64,000 nucleotides of DNA from Geosiphon pyriformis (GCA_016748015.1 JAAOMT010000299.1:662180-726179), one strand, 5' to 3'; numbered from the stretch's first letter, positions 10,982-23,605 are shown. Notes: generated by a model not told the origin, from the letters alone. Translations and numbers: made by a program.

Positions 10982-12484
10982 AAAAGTCCTTTGAGAATGA
11001 ACCACCTGAAATTCAATCACTAGTTGTAAAACAAAAAAAACCTTCTCTTGAAAAAAGAAAAATAGACATTGAAAATCTGTTGGCTAGAAATAGCCCAGTT
11101 ATCTTAAAAGAAGGTAACACCTCTGAATAAACCTATGTGATACAATATACCATCACCACCAAAGAAACTTGTTCCATCCATTTGAAGTCTTATCAATCCA
11201 ATTAACACAATAATGAGTTTATCAAGAAAGAAATAAGATCTTGGATTTATACAAAAAACCAAGAGTGAATGGGCTTTCCCAGTTGTAGTAATATTCAAGA
11301 AAGGTGGAACCCTACATTTTTGTGTCAACTACCACTAATTAAATGCCATCACTATAAGAGACATGTACCTACTCCCCAAAATTGATGCAATACTAGATAA
11401 ATTTAATAGTGCTGCTTTCTTCTCAACTATTGACTTAACTGCTGAATTCTGGCAAGTAGAGATAGATCCAAAAAGCAGAAAAAAAACTGCTTTCATTACC
11501 AAGTATGGCACCTATGAATTCACAGTCATGCTTTTTGGTCTTATTAATGTCTTTCTGATCTTTCAACAAAGTATTTGAATCAGTAAAAGAAAACTTTGTT
11601 CTGGTCTACTTAGATGACATAATGGTCTACTCAAAAACCTGGAATGAACACCTTAAACATTTGCAGAAGGTTTTTGATCTGCTCAGAAATGCTGGCCTTA
11701 AGATCAACCCAATCAAATCTTTTTTTGGATACCAATCCACCCAGTTTTTTGGTTATCTTATTACAAAAGATAGAATTTTCTCTAATCCAGCTAAAATTAA
11801 AAAAGTTCAAAACATTAGACAACCAATAAATGTTCCTAAACTACACTTTTTCCTTGGTTTGGCTTCATACTATCACAAATTTATCAAGGATTTCTCCAAA
11901 ATTACCTTTCTTTTCAATCAGCTACTCAGAAAAAATGTCAATTATTACTGGGGCACTTATCAACAAAAAGCTTTTGAAATTCTGAAGGAAAAACTTGTTA
12001 CTAAACCAATTCTCAAGCAACCTAATCTGGACCAATCTTTCATCCTCCACATTGATGCATTTGACTATAAACTTGGTGTTGTTCTCTCACAAAAAGATGA
12101 AGACAGCAGGGAACATGCTATAGCATATGCCAGTAGATCTCTTACACTAGCAGAAAAAAACTATTCAGTAACTAAACAAGAATGCTTAGCAGTAATTTGG
12201 GCTACTAGTTACTGGAATCAATATCTTTTTGATGTAAAATTCTCAGTAGTAACAGATCATCAAGCTTTGGTTTGGCTGTGCAATAAAAAAAAGCTGGAAC
12301 ACAAATGAATAACTCACTAGATACTCTACTTAGATAAATTTGACTATGATATTTAATACCACAAAGAAGCAAATCATCAAAATGCTGATGTTCTCTTTAG
12401 ACTTACCATCCAGTGACAATACAAGCTTTTCAAACCAAACCAACTTAATTATTAGTAACTTCCTTTTTGACAAACACAATAATG
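10982..12484 (+). pseudogene. Reverse transcriptase and RNase H of gypsy B
   Basis: RT fingers and palm begin near 11363 (MYLLPKIDAILDKF). The A motif is STIDLTAEFWQVEI, and the catalytic VLVYLDDIMVYSKTW (about 11602-11645) has an intact YLDD box. The connection region HFFLGLASYYHKFIKDFS leads into RNase H with LHIDAFDYKLGVVLSQ (about 12040-12090), YSVTKQECLAVIWA and VTDHQALVWL, all expected Ty3/gypsy RNase H landmarks. A frameshift near 11575 and stops after 12306 break the frame. Coding stops at insert N (12485-12499 is the duplicated target). The catalytic residues are better kept than in gypsy D. Confidence 0.88.
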
Positions 12485-12499
12485 GACTTGAACAATTAT

Positions 12500-14859
12500 A
12501 GCCAAAAAAAAAAACTCTTTTTCTCTTAAATTTCATAACCATGACTAAAGCTAAGAGTAAAAAAGTTTCAAACATTACTTTTCCTATAGTAACTAATAAA
12601 ATTTCAACACAAGAGGGTCTCTCTGTTATTGAAGCAGCTAGACAAAATATTCTGGCTACATTTTCTTTAAAAAATATTAGTAATAAGCTGCTTTTAGCAG
12701 CTTCTGGTTCATTTTTTTCACCTTTGGCTGGTAGTTCTTCTCCAGTCAAAGTTTTTTCAAAAAGGCACACTTAGATTAGTCCCAGTGTTGTCTCTATCAC
12801 TTCAAAAAGCCCAAAGATTTTTAATAACAAACCAGTCAACAAGTTGGTCTTTCCTGTTCTTACCACTTCCATTACTACTTCTACTACTACTGCTTCACAA
12901 ATAGCCACAAAAGCAAAAAATTCCAAAAAACAGCAGCAGGCAGTTACAACTGCTATGGTCACATCAAACTCCTTCATGGTTCCAGATGAAATCTTGGGTA
13001 AAATCTTCACAGTAGCAGCCAGCCCTCTTCCTAATATGGATGGTAATAACAATGGCTTATTTCCTAATATAAAACAGGATCAACCACTGGCTGTGTTGCC
13101 TAATATGGTAATTTTCAGCAGATTTTCTCCTGCCATAGAAGCAAAACAGTCTATCATTTCAGATAATCTAAAAGATTGGGCTGATCAGATGGAAATGGAA
13201 TCAACTGCTCCTCCCCCAGTTTCTAGTACTGCTGATAGTAGTGCTTGGGAGAATGTGAATGGTTGTCAAAGATTCTTTGGTTGGATGGCCTCTACTCTTG
13301 TGTCTGGTGCCATATTCAAGATCAAGATGGCCCTTCTTAGTTCTTTGTTTCAGCTTTTGCCTGGTTGCATTGGGCTTAAGTCAGTTGTATGAGATGCTGT
13401 CAAGTTGTTCTATATAGAATTTGCATCTCAGGAGAGTTTAACTGGTGCCACCAAAGTGGTCATTGATGATGAGATTTTTTTAACCACTCTTAAGATTGCA
13501 CAGTCTTCTGGTGTGGTCTCTGTTTCTTTCCTCTCTTTGTCAGTTGCACTTCGTAATGTACTCTTGGGTACCTCTTCTACTGATATTAAATCTGCTCTTG
13601 GCATTTTTGGTGTTGTTACTTCTGTTAGGTTGAAGCCTGCTGGCTTATGGCAATATGCTGTGGTTTATTTCAGAGACACTTTTTCTGTTGCTGCTGCTCT
13701 TACTCACTGGTCTGTGCTGGTAAAAAAAGACAGTATTAGAATTCTATCTCTAGTTAACCAGAATGATGTTCTTTTTTTAAGAGATGCTTTTAAAGCCAAG
13801 TTAGTTAATCTTCTCTTTGGCTGTACCACCTTTGAGATTAGTGAATTGGTCTCTTAAGTTGGGGGCCATACCTGTTTCATTCCTTGCTCTCCTAAGTCAT
13901 ACCAATGTCAATGTTTTGCTGTGGTTATCTTTAATTCCTTAGAATCTTTGAACATTGCTGTTTCAAAAACTGGTATCTTACATGGCGGCTGCATCTGGTG
14001 GAAAACTTTTGGATGTTACTGCTGCTATAGATGTCAAGGTTTGGATTATTTGGCTTTAGAGTACAAGGTGTTACCTCCTCTTTCTCCCAAAGTCTCTTCC
14101 AACTTCTCTGGTGGCTCCAAAGTGGTTCCTCCTGTTGCTGTTGCTGCTGATACAAACTTAGATCTTGGTGGTCCCTCTTCAACTACAACACTCAGGTTGT
14201 CTGCTGTTTCCTCTGCTCTTAATATTGCTGTTGAAGTTAGGTTGGCTTTTCTGGAATCTCATCTTGGCAAACTGTCTTTGCTGATAAAATTCTTGGTTGA
14301 ATCTGTTAGTGCTCTAGTTGTATTGGTTACCAAATTGCTGTCTATTTCACCTGCTATAGATGCATTAGTTAAGAAATGTGTGGATGGGTTGGCTAAGCAA
14401 AATAAAGGCTTGGCTGCTGTTGCCACTATAATGTAAAAAAGAATGACACACCTTAAGAAAATATGTAAACAGACCTGCCTGGAAGATGGATCAGATGTTG
14501 ATGACATGGTTGATGATGTTGATGACAATGACGATGATGATGTTATGATGCACTTATGGAAAGATCAGCCTTTCAAGATCAAATCCAGTCCTGATCAGAC
14601 TGCTAAGTAGATGAGTGATATAGTTAAAAATAGTTATGAGCTTGTTAGCATTATAGGTAAAATGTATGAATTAGATATGTTTGATACATTAAGTAGCAAA
14701 GATAATACTAGTGTGTAGTTAGGGCTTTCCATTTGTGGTTAGCTGTATCTTGTGATTTTGTATTATTGGGTGAGCTGGCTTTGTGAAAAGGTCATGCTTT
14801 TTGAGTATGGCTAAACTAATAAAAGATCAGTGTGGCTACATGTTAACAAAAAAAAAAAA
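12500..14859 (+). mobile_element. ORF1-only LINE (half-LINE) copy N
   Basis: The 2360-bp plus-strand insertion begins with an A-rich leader (AAAAACTCTTTTTCTC), has one ORF1-like gene, the roughly 140-bp shared 3' tail, and poly(A) ending at 14859. The target duplication is GACTTGAACAATTAT at 12485-12499 and GACTTGGACAACTAC at 14860-14874. The three differences are all transitions. It splits gypsy B between RNase H and integrase. Confidence 0.9.
12541..14718 (+). pseudogene. ORF1-like protein of half-LINE N, broken
   Basis: This is the best-preserved start of the family: ATG at 12541 (MTKAKSKKVSNITF). Open blocks are 12541-12774, 12844-13392, 13405-13857 and 13921-14436. The domain order is basic N-terminus, Ser/Thr/Gln-rich spacer, a conserved block ending GLKSVV with TGA at 13390-13392, an RRM-like domain (about 13405-13780), a Cys knuckle remnant (about 14005-14035), a coiled coil (about 14240-14430), an acidic stretch, and the SYELVSIIGKMYELDMFDTL end with TAG at 14716-14718. 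A TAG replaces Trp at 12774-12776. Nucleic-acid binding is inferred from the RRM-like and knuckle features. Confidence 0.82.
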
Positions 14860-16089
14860 GACTTGGACAACTACTTTGTCTTAATAAAATTTTTGGGTAA
14901 AGGACAATACCCATCAGAATATACTCAACAACAAAAAAATATTTGCAAATTTTTATTTAATCTGCCAGAACCAATAATATAAAAGAAACAGAAAAGATTC
15001 TAACCACTCTCAGAGAGTCATCAAATTTGAAGAAAAAGAAATTGTAATATACAACATGCACACTGACCTATTAGTTAGACACTTTAGAAAAACAAAAACA
15101 ATTCAGAAAACTTTAGCTCACTATTATTGACCTACCTTAAGAAAAAACATTACTGAATACATTAAAACCTGTGACATCTGCCAAAAATGAGACAAACCCA
15201 ATTGCAAAGAAGATATCCATCCAATCTCTGTTGGTCAACCATTTGACAAAATTGATATAGATGTTGTTGGATCTTTAACAATAACTCCTGATGGCAACAG
15301 ATACATTATTACAATTACCAACTATCTTACAAAGTAGGTAAAAGCAAGAGCTACTCCAGACCAAACAGCAGTCTCAATAGCCAATTTTATTTATGAAAAT
15401 ATTATCTGCCATTATAGCTGTTTCAAAGAACTTTTATTTGATAGAGAAAGAGCTTTTCTCAGTATACTAGTTAAAGAACTTTGTAGAAAAATGGGAATAT
15501 GTCATAAACTTTTTTCTCCTTACCACTCTTAAACAAATGGCCTAGTAAAACATTTTAATAGAACACTATGTGAAACTCTAGCCAAAAACAGTGAAGAAAT
15601 AAACTTATGAAACAAAGTACTGTCTTCAGCTTTGTTTGTTTATAGAACTGTGAATTATGACATAACAAGTTATGAATTTTTTTATTTGTTCTATGGATGC
15701 ATAACAACAATATTAATAGAAACTAATATTGAAACAATACCCTTTGAAGAAATTACAATAGGAAATTATAAAAACATTTTGCAAAAAAGACTTGGTACCA
15801 TTCTTAACTTCCTAGTTGAAACACAAATAATTGCTTTTGAAAAGATAAGACAGTTTCAAGAAAAGCTTAAGAAGAAGAAAACCTATAAAACACTTTTTTT
15901 AAGTGTTGGTAACTTGGTATTGGAATACTGTTTAGACAAAGACAATGTCTATGGTGATAAATTCTCTAGCTGGTGGAAAGGACACTTTTTAGTCAACAAA
16001 TTTTTGAACAATGGTTCTTATATTTTTCAAAATCAATCCAGAACAATCTTTAATAATCATCCTGTTTATAGTACATGACTTAAAAAATA
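14860..16089 (+). pseudogene. Integrase of gypsy B, broken
   Basis: The HHCC zinc domain is recognisable at about 15075-15190 (RHF...ENFSSLLLTY in shifted frames, with CDICQK). The catalytic core follows with FDKIDIDVVGSLTITPDGN (about 15240-15300), LLFDRERAFLS and a YHS-TNGLVKHFNRTLCE segment (about 15520-15580) that is the D-D-E core. The last 149 codons (15632-16078) are open: MFVYRTVNYDITSYEFFYLF through SSWWKGHFLVNKFL, the integrase C-terminal fold. Several stops and TGG-to-TGA or TAG changes lie upstream. Integrase joins cDNA ends to the host chromosome in active copies. Copy C (62980-64000) is homologous. Confidence 0.85.
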
Positions 16090-16426
16090 TTATAAATGAT
16101 CTGATTGGTTGTCTATTATAATAATACTAACCCAAATAATCAGCAAAAATTAAGTATAAATAAATGCATTATTCCCAAAACAAAGGTATCATCAATTAAC
16201 ATGAACAATTATTTTTTGGATCAAAACATTCAAAACACTTTCTATACTCTCTATAAGTATTGGATTAAAACCTATTCAAATACTACTCTGACTATTAGAA
16301 AACAAACAACCATAACTGATAACAGTAGAACACATACTGTTATTAGACCAAAGAAAACTACTATCAGAAGAGAAAGATTGGTAGCAAAATGGATAAATAT
16401 CTATTAGAAAGTATAACAGCAGCTAT

Positions 16427-18861
16427 ATAAAAAAAACTCTTTCTTTCCTAAATTTTATGATCATGAATAGAGTTAAGAGTAAAAAAGTTGCAAACATTAC
16501 TTTTCTTATAGTAATTAATAAAGTTTCAACATGAAAGGGTCTCTCTGTTATTGAAGCAGCTAGACAAAACGTTCTGACAACATTTCCTTTAAAAAATAGT
16601 AGTGAAAAGCTGTCTTTAGCAGCTTCTGGTTCATTTTTTTCACCTTTGGCTGGTAGTTCTTTTCCAGTCAAAGTTCCTTCCAAAAAACACACTTAGGTTA
16701 GTTTCAGTGTTGTCTCTACTGCTTCTAAGAGCCCAAAGATTTTTAATAACAGACCAGTCAACAAGTTGGTCTTTCCTGCTCTCATCATTTTTACTATTAC
16801 TTATATTACTACTGTTTCACAAATAGTCACAAAAGCAAAAAATTCCAAAAACAGCTGTAGGTAGTTACAACTGCTATGATTATACTGAACTCCTTTGTGG
16901 TTCCAGATAAGATCTTTGGTAAGATCTCCACAGTAGCAGCCAGCCCTCTTTTTGATATGGATGACAACAGCAGTGGTATATCTTCCAAGATGGGCCAAGA
17001 TCAACTACTGGTTGTGTTGTCTGATGTGGTACTCTTTGGCAGATCATTACCAATTTCAGTAGCAAAACAGTACATCAATCCAAATGATCTCAAAGATTGG
17101 GCTGATCAGATGGAAATGGAATTAACTGTCTCTTCCCCAGTTTCTGGTGCTGCTGATAGTAGTGCTTGGGAGAATGTAAATAGTTGTCAGAAGTTCTTTG
17201 GTTGGATGGCCTCCAATCTAGTACCTGGTGCTATATTTAAGATTAAGATAGCTTTGCTTAGTTCCTTGTTTTAGTCACTGCCTGGTTGTATTGGGCTTAA
17301 GTCAGTTTTATGAGATACTGTTAAGTTGTTCTGTGTGGAATTTGCATTTCAGGAAAGTCTAAATGGTGCCACCAAAGTGGCTATCAGTGATAAGGTTTTA
17401 TTAACCACTTTTAAGATTGCACAGTCTTCTGGTGTGACTTCTGTTTTTTCTCCTTCCTTGTCAGTTACACTGCATGATATATCTTTGAGTACCTTTTCTG
17501 ATAACATCAAAACTGCTCTTGGGATTTTTGGTGTTGTCACTTCTGTTAAGTTGAAGCCTGCTGGCTTATGACAATATGCTGTGGTTAATTTTGAAGACAT
17601 TTCTTCTGTTGCTGCTGCTCTTTCTAACTGGTCTGTATTGGTCAGAAAAGATAGTGTTAGGATTCTTTCTATTGTTAACCAAAAGAAGGTTATTTTTTCA
17701 AGAGATGCATTTAAAGCTAAGTTGGTCAATCTTCCATTTGGCTGTACTGCCTTTGAGATAAGTAATTTGGTCTCCTAAGTTGGTGGCCATACATGTTTCA
17801 TTCTTCACTCCTCTGAATCTTATTGACATCAATGCTTTGCTGTGGTTACCTTTGATTCTTTAGAATCTCTGAATGTTGCTGTGTCAAAAACTAGTACCTT
17901 GTGTGATTGTTGCATCTGGTGGAAAACTTCTGGATGTTGCTGCTGCTACAGGTGTCAAGACTTGAATTATTTGGCTGTAGACTGCAAAAAGTTACTTCTT
18001 TTCTCACCCAAACTCTCTTTCAACATTTTTGGTGATCCCAAAAATTTCAAACCTTCATTTGTTGGATCTAAATCTTATGCCAAGACTGCTGCTTTTGTGG
18101 TTCCTCTTGGTGCTACTGCTGCTAATATGGACTTGGATCTTGGTGGTTCTCCCAAAACTGTGATATCCATGTTGCCTGCTGTTTCTTTTGCTCTCAATTC
18201 TGCTGTTAAATCTAGGTTGGCTTCTTTGGAATTCTATCTTAGTGAACTATCTGTGTTGATAAAATCCTTAGTTGAACCTGTTGGTGCTCTGGTTGCATTG
18301 GTTACCAAATTGCTGTCTACTTCATCTGCTGTAAATGTGTCAATTAAAGAATATGTGAATAAATTGGCTAAGCAAAATAAAGGCTTGGCTGCTGTTGCCA
18401 CCATGATGCAGAAAAAAATGACATGCCTTGAGAAAATATGTGAATGGGCCTGCTTGAAGGATGGATCAAATGTTAACAACATGGTTGATAATGATGATGA
18501 TAATAACAATAAAGACTTTTCAGTTTATGATAACACCTTTGATGTTATAATGCACCTATAAGAAGATCAGTCTTCCAAGATCAAATCCAGTCCTAATCAG
18601 ACTGCTAAGTGGATAAGTAGTATGGTTAAGAATAGTTATGAGCTTGTTAACATTATGGATAAGATGTATGAATTAGATATGTTTGATATATTAAGTAGCA
18701 AAAGTAGTACTAGTGTGTAGTTAGAGCTTTCTGCTTGTGATTAGCTGCATTTTGTGATTTTGTATTATTGGGTAAGCTGGCTTTATGAAAACACTATATT
18801 ACTGTAGTCATAACTAATAAACAATCAGTATGGCTACACATTAACAAAAAAAAATAAATAA
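16427..18861 (+). mobile_element. ORF1-only LINE (half-LINE) copy O
   Basis: A plus-strand copy has the same leader, single gene, shared 3' tail and terminal A-rich run (18846-18861). It is flanked by the perfect 14-bp duplication ATAACAGCAGCTAT at 16413-16426 and 18862-18875. The homologous sequence of copy C (near 62560-62590) has no insert, giving an independent empty-site comparison. Confidence 0.92.
16462..18720 (+). pseudogene. ORF1-like protein of half-LINE O, broken
   Basis: Start ATG at 16462. Open blocks are 16876-17274, 17326-17571, 17581-17778 and 17842-18561. Visible parts are DLKDWADQMEMELTVSSPV (about 17090-17146), GLKSVL then TGA at 17311-17313, an RRM-like segment (about 17326-17660), a knuckle CCCCYRCQDLNYLAVDCK (about 17938-17990), a coiled coil (about 18210-18440), an acidic Asn/Asp tract (about 18470-18520) and the family C-terminus to TAG at 18718-18720. 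The 239-codon open stretch over the C-terminal half is the longest in the family. Same architecture as I, N and L. Confidence 0.82.
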
Positions 18862-19274
18862 ATAACAGCAGCTATTCTTTTACCTTCTAGTACAATTAGA
18901 AAAACAATCCAAAAAATTTTGCCTATAGACAAAAATTTGTCATATGAAAGACAATTAAAACTCTATGGTTGCCTTGGAAAAATCATAAAGAATATGAAAC
19001 TCATGAAGAAAACAACTTCAGAAATACAGGCAGAAATTTTGGGCATTATATGGTTAGATGTTCCAAGAGTTTTAACTATTGCTAGAAAAGCCAAAACTCT
19101 AATACAAAGATTTGGTCTCTTGGATACAAAACTTATTTTGCCTTAAGTATTATATACTCTATCCACAAAAGATTTCAACAAACTAGTTAGCTTTGAGTTT
19201 GATAAAACTTTTCAAATAGATTACACTATAAATAGCTTGATTTTGCTGGAGCTTAATCTCTTTGAAGAAGGTAA

Positions 19275-19890
19275 TATTATAGTTGAAACCTATACTTTTT
19301 ATTAATTATCACATATATTAGCCACTTTATTTTTAGATAATAATTATTGACCTAATTAATAACTTGACCATTGACCTGATCAATGACCTGATTATTGACC
19401 TAATCATTGATCTGATCATTGACTATTTTTGATAGCTATATAAGTAATGAATCTTTTAGCTATAGAAAAGCATGTAAGAATCAAAGAAAAAAAAGAAATA
19501 AAAATAACAATTTTATCTCAATTCTTATCTTATCACTAATTTCCCTTTTTCTACCTTCAAGTATCTGAACATCTTGAAATAAAAAACTATTTGTTGGTTA
19601 TTTCCTGAAGATTATTGAATAAAACATTACTAAAGAGTATTTTTGATATCTGATATTGAATTCTAAGAGTGCCAACATAAGACATAGAATTATACCAGTG
19701 TGTAATCATTTGTTGACAATACAGACTATCTTTCTACTTTTAAATTCTCTGGTTATCTTTTAAAAAGTATAGTGACTGAGATATTTTATGAGACTAATCT
19801 TACATATTAAATCCATACTTATTCAATTTGCTCACTCTACAATCCTGTTCTCTTTTGCTATTCATTAGCTTGTTACTTTAATCTGTAACA
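19275..19890 (+). repeat. 3' LTR of gypsy copy B
   Basis: Homologous to LTR A in reverse complement, beginning TATTATAGTTGAAAC (TGTTATGGTTGAATT in A) and ending AATCTGTAACA. The run of 12-bp GGTCAATGATTA-like units is at about 19349-19425 (complementary strand). Immediately after 19890 the sequence is gag of gypsy D, so this is a true insertion border. More decayed than LTR A. Confidence 0.85.
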
Positions 19891-19894
19891 ATAT

Positions 19895-22320
19895 TACTAC
19901 ACACTTGGAAGCACCATCAACATAATATCAATAAGCACATCCACAGTAAACATGACAATACCACTAAACAGAATTCTGTTCCAGAGTAAATAGAAGAAAA
20001 CAGAGTTATTAGGAACATATGACAATTATTTTGAGAGATTTAAATTGAGATTCCCAATGCTATTAAAAGTTCAATCACTATCACCACAACCAGATTTTGG
20101 AGCCACTAGTCCTTAGGAAATAACTGACTCCAAGAAAGAGAAAAACAGTAATCAGGAAATTAAAAATGAAAACCCAATCTCAAAAAACTCAGAAATACAA
20201 ACCCCAATTATTCCAACTCCAAAAAATCAGAACAATCCAAACCCCACTTTTATTGTTCTCTAAAACTTATCTTTAGTAATTGTGATAAATCCACCACCAG
20301 TTGCACTAATTGCTAAACAACAACTACAACCACTATCTCAGCAGCAGCTTTAACAGCAACTACAACCACAACAACAATGACCATTAGCACTAATGGCATA
20401 TATACCAATCACAAAATTCGAGAAATTTACTGAGAAAGAAGACAATACACAAGTATAGTTCAATAACATAAAAAAAGCTATTGCAGCCAATAAATGGGAT
20501 GACACTAAAGCATTACAAACAATCCTGTATTTTCTTTAGAATACTGCCAATTCATAGTATTAAAGCCTGATCCAGAAATCCCAAGATTTCAATACATTCA
20601 AAGTTAAATTTTTGAGATATTTTAGTAATAATAATAGCATTAATTGTCTAGCCAATACTTTTACAACCATTAAACAAAAAGAAATTGAAACAGTCACAAT
20701 TTATTTAAGACACTTCCATAAAAACCTATGCCAAATACAAGCAATTAACACAAACTACTTTACTGTGCCACAAATCTTGAATCAATTTATTCATGGCCTG
20801 CACAGTAGTTTTTTACAATGTGTATATCCAATGTACTCACAAACACTTCAGGATGTCATCACTCATGCCAGAGATTTTGAATTCACTGATGTTACCAGTA
20901 GAATTTTAGCTATTAATTAGCATAAAATTACCCTTATAATTCCTATAATTAATTAGTATATTAATATTATTTCAAATTATTATTTATTATTTAATCAATT
21001 ATCACATATTACAATTCAATTAAAATAATCTAATTAGTATAACAGAAAGTAGGATGATCAAATTACACAATACCCTGAACTTTGTAACATTCAAAAATTT
21101 GCTGAAATTTACAGAAATTCGCCGAAATTATGAATAGTTCACCCAAATTAATCAATAGTTCAGCAAAATAACTTGTAGTTCATCAAAATGTATCTTTAGT
21201 TCACCAAAATTTGAGCAAAAAGAAAAAGTGCAAGTTTATAGACTAGTACTACAACAAGTTGTATAAAAAAAGAGCTTTTTTCTTCTGGAAAATGTATCTT
21301 ACTTTAGATTTATTACTTAGAACCATTCCTATACACACAAAAAGAAATAAATATCAAATAATTTGAAAACCAAATTCTTTAATTATTGCACTTGGAAAAT
21401 CCCCAAAACCCAACTAACGTTTGAAATTGATTAGCTACCAATTTCAGTAAACTGTTAGTGACTTCAGGCCTGGATAGAAAACGTTTTCCTTGACAGAATT
21501 CTATTTCTTTTACATTTTTTTTATTTTTTTTTTATTTTCTTATTACAATCATTAGGGTAGCCTACAGATGAAATTTTTGTAGAAGAGTTGACTTTCACAG
21601 CAAAGTAACTACACATTTTTAGTGAGCTTCCAGACAAGCAATTCCTGGGAAAGAGTTGATGTTTACTACAACATAACTACATAAAGTAACTGGCAAGAAA
21701 TTGACCATTCCACTTATAAGCCCAGCAGTTCAAATTATAGGAGATAATTTGAAGATAAATTCAGTTATTAGAGGTTCAACTACTTCCTGAAAACGTGAAC
21801 TCACAGCAAATCAACATTACCAACATTTAAGAAAAGAGACCAAAAATCTCCAGTAACACCGAACTTGAAGCCAACCACACTCAAGCCATTAATCTAATAA
21901 TAAACAGATTATTTGAATTAAACTCTAATTTGAAACAATTCAGTAATTTTATTAATCAAAAATTAGAGGAATACTTAGCTAACAATCAAATCATCTATTA
22001 ATCTCTACAATAACACAATAATCAAGAAAACTTAAATTAGTTCCAAAATCAATCACATCCCTTATCATCAACCAATCAACCATAGCAGCCAGAAATGTGT
22101 ATCTGCCATAATTGTGGTAAACAAAATCACATCAGAATTGACTGCTGTTATAATAATAACCTACAATCAAGAAATCAATATCAAAACTCCAATTGCCAGT
22201 TTCAAATCCTGAATTATTCACCAAATCAAGATTATTATCAACTTAATTACTCACTCATGATGCAGCAAATATATTTATTCCAGTATATTAAACTTCAATA
22301 TCTGTAATATATCAGTTATA
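19895..22320 (+). pseudogene. gag and zinc knuckle of gypsy D, split by solo LTR G1
   Basis: Homology with the gag of E (minus strand, about 41434 downwards) begins at 19895: LLNRILF-type segment, then PQPDFG, a Gln-rich tract (about 20300-20390), a capsid-like block with the open stretch 20612-20920 (MRYFSNNNSINCLANTFTTI), interruption by G1 at 20890-21857, resumption at ELEANHTQAINL, and a knuckle at 22098-22140 (CHNCGKQNHIRIDC, C-x2-C-x4-H-x4-C). Stops are frequent. The knuckle and capsid identify it as Gag. Confidence 0.8.
20890..21857 (+). repeat. Solo LTR G1 (unrelated LTR family) inside gypsy D gag
   Basis: A 968-bp repeat begins TGTTACCAGTAGAATTTTAGC and ends CTCCAGTAAC. It has a second copy at 34445-35400 and no internal coding region. 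Target duplication ACTGA (20885-20889) / ACCGA (21858-21862), one C/T difference at a CpG. Gag reading on either side joins up when the repeat is removed, matching the uninterrupted gag of E near 40350-40400. It contains short motif repeats such as 'tagttcacc/agcaaaat' (about 21125-21215). Confidence 0.87.
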
Positions 22321-22739
22321 GTCACAAATAATCTATTAATTCTAACCAATTTAAACACTGCCACCAAATTCAGCCCAAATATCCTCTGGAAATCAAAGGC
22401 CAAGAATCACACACACTCAACAAAACTGAAAATTGGCAATATTAATGCACCAATCAGTCCCCAGCTCATCAAGTTAACTATTTGGATTTTGTCAGCAAAG
22501 TTCAGAAATTGGGTATTACCAAAACCCAAATTTCTAGAATTATTTAAGTCTTCTGATTACTTCAGAAGACACCAAACCCAGTAACCAAGGACCCAATTAG
22601 ATACAACTACTTACCAACAATATATCTTCAGCAATTATCACTAAAAACAAATCATTTACTGCCATTTTTTCTTTTAAACTAGAGGAACCAATCAAAATAC
22701 TGCTATTCAGTAGAGCCATACTTAAATTAAAACCTATTA

Positions 22740-23060
22740 CTGTAATATATACAGATGCCAAAGTTAATGGTCAGTTCATCAAACTAATTCTAGACAGTGG
22801 ATCAGCCAGCAGCATCATTACATGACAACTTATGAACCAATTAAGTCACCAAGTTGATCACACTGTCAGTGCCAGAATTATTATCATAGATGGAACAACC
22901 AAAACTTCTATTAGTGAGATTAATGACTTCCCTTTTAAAGTCAATGGTATTATTACATTCATTAAAGTATTAGTAATGAAAGCCACTCAGTATTAAGCAT
23001 TAGTTAGTAATAACTGGCTATCCAAAACCAATACAGTACTCAATTGGACCATGCAGAAGC
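22740..23060 (+). pseudogene. Aspartic protease domain of gypsy D
   Basis: The reading VNGQFIKLILDSGSASSIIT (about 22760-22818) contains the DSG catalytic triad with its aspartate kept. It is followed by the flap-like segment and KVLVMKATQY, then NNWLSKTNTVLNWT, which is the typical end of a gypsy protease. A TGA at about 22825 (Trp in a relative) and a TAA near 22996 break it. It lies between the knuckle and a Cys-rich module, the same order as in E. Confidence 0.75.
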
Positions 23061-23339
23061 TCCAACTCAGTCAGAACAATCAGCATACACAAGTACCAGC
23101 AACCTGCAAACACTTCAAACCCAACACACCAACACTACTGATAAAATTAGAAGAAGAAGAAAAAAAACCTACCTGGAAAGCCTACCAAGTCTTGTAGGCT
23201 AACACCAATTACAACAATCTACCACCAGTACCTACCTGAAAAGAAAAAAAAAAGAAAAAGAAAGAGAAAAAGAAAAACTTTAAGCAACCATCTCTACTTA
23301 TACACTTTATACTATTACCACTTAACACCAATCAAACTA

Positions 23340-23605
23340 TTATTGACCCAAGTTAATTTGCATCAATTGTGGCAAGAAATTATCAACAATGGATGCATGC
23401 TGTGATGGCAATAAGGAATGGCCCACAACAACAAAATACTACTGTCATTCATGCATTCTTGAATGCTTTGGATGACCAAAAAGACAAGGAAAATGAGACA
23501 ACAAACCATATCTTGCCTGTAGAGAAACTTTTCTAGATAAAAGAATATGGAACAACATTCCTAGTTATAGAGAAATGTGTAACAAATTATGTTAATACAT
23601 GATTC
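23340..23605 (+). pseudogene. Cys-rich zinc-binding module of gypsy D (between protease and dUTPase)
   Basis: Reading in one frame gives CINCGKKLSTMDACC (about 23357-23400), KYYCHSCILECFG (about 23437-23475) and later CRETFLDKRIWNNI, with Trp-to-stop changes. At least five Cys in C-x2-C pairs suggest a zinc-coordinating fold. The same module occurs in E (38600-38840, minus). It is not a standard retroelement domain that I can name. Its placement inside pol, ahead of dUTPase, is constant between the two copies. Confidence 0.6.

Larger units (their letters stand above)
16105..19240 (+). pseudogene. Post-integrase accessory ORF of gypsy B, split by half-LINE O
   Basis: After the integrase stop a second coding block opens at 16105 (MVVYYNNTNPNNQQKLSINK), rich in Asn/Thr/Lys, with RPKKTTIRRERLVAKWI. 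It breaks at insert O (16427) and resumes at 18862 with TIRKTIQKILPIDKNLSYER and LKLYGCLGKIIKNMK, ending near 19240 just before the 3' LTR. Copy C carries the same block uninterrupted on the minus strand (62210-62860), so it is a conserved element gene, not chance. It has no transmembrane segment, so it is not obviously Env-like. Function unknown; Lys-rich segments could bind nucleic acid, but that is speculation. Confidence 0.65.
9590..19890 (+). mobile_element. Ty3/gypsy retrotransposon, family 1, copy B (3' part), with three LINE insertions
   Basis: On the plus strand the order is protease, zinc ribbon, RT, RNase H, integrase, a post-integrase ORF, then the 3' LTR at 19275-19890. Inserts P (10545-10981), N (12500-14859) and O (16427-18861) interrupt it. 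Each insert is flanked by short duplications, and homology with copies A and C continues smoothly across each site. Gag and the 5' LTR are absent from the window: the first base belongs to the region just before the protease (VKDLMETPAHITF in A). The right flank is gag of gypsy D, so B appears to have inserted into D. Confidence 0.88.
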
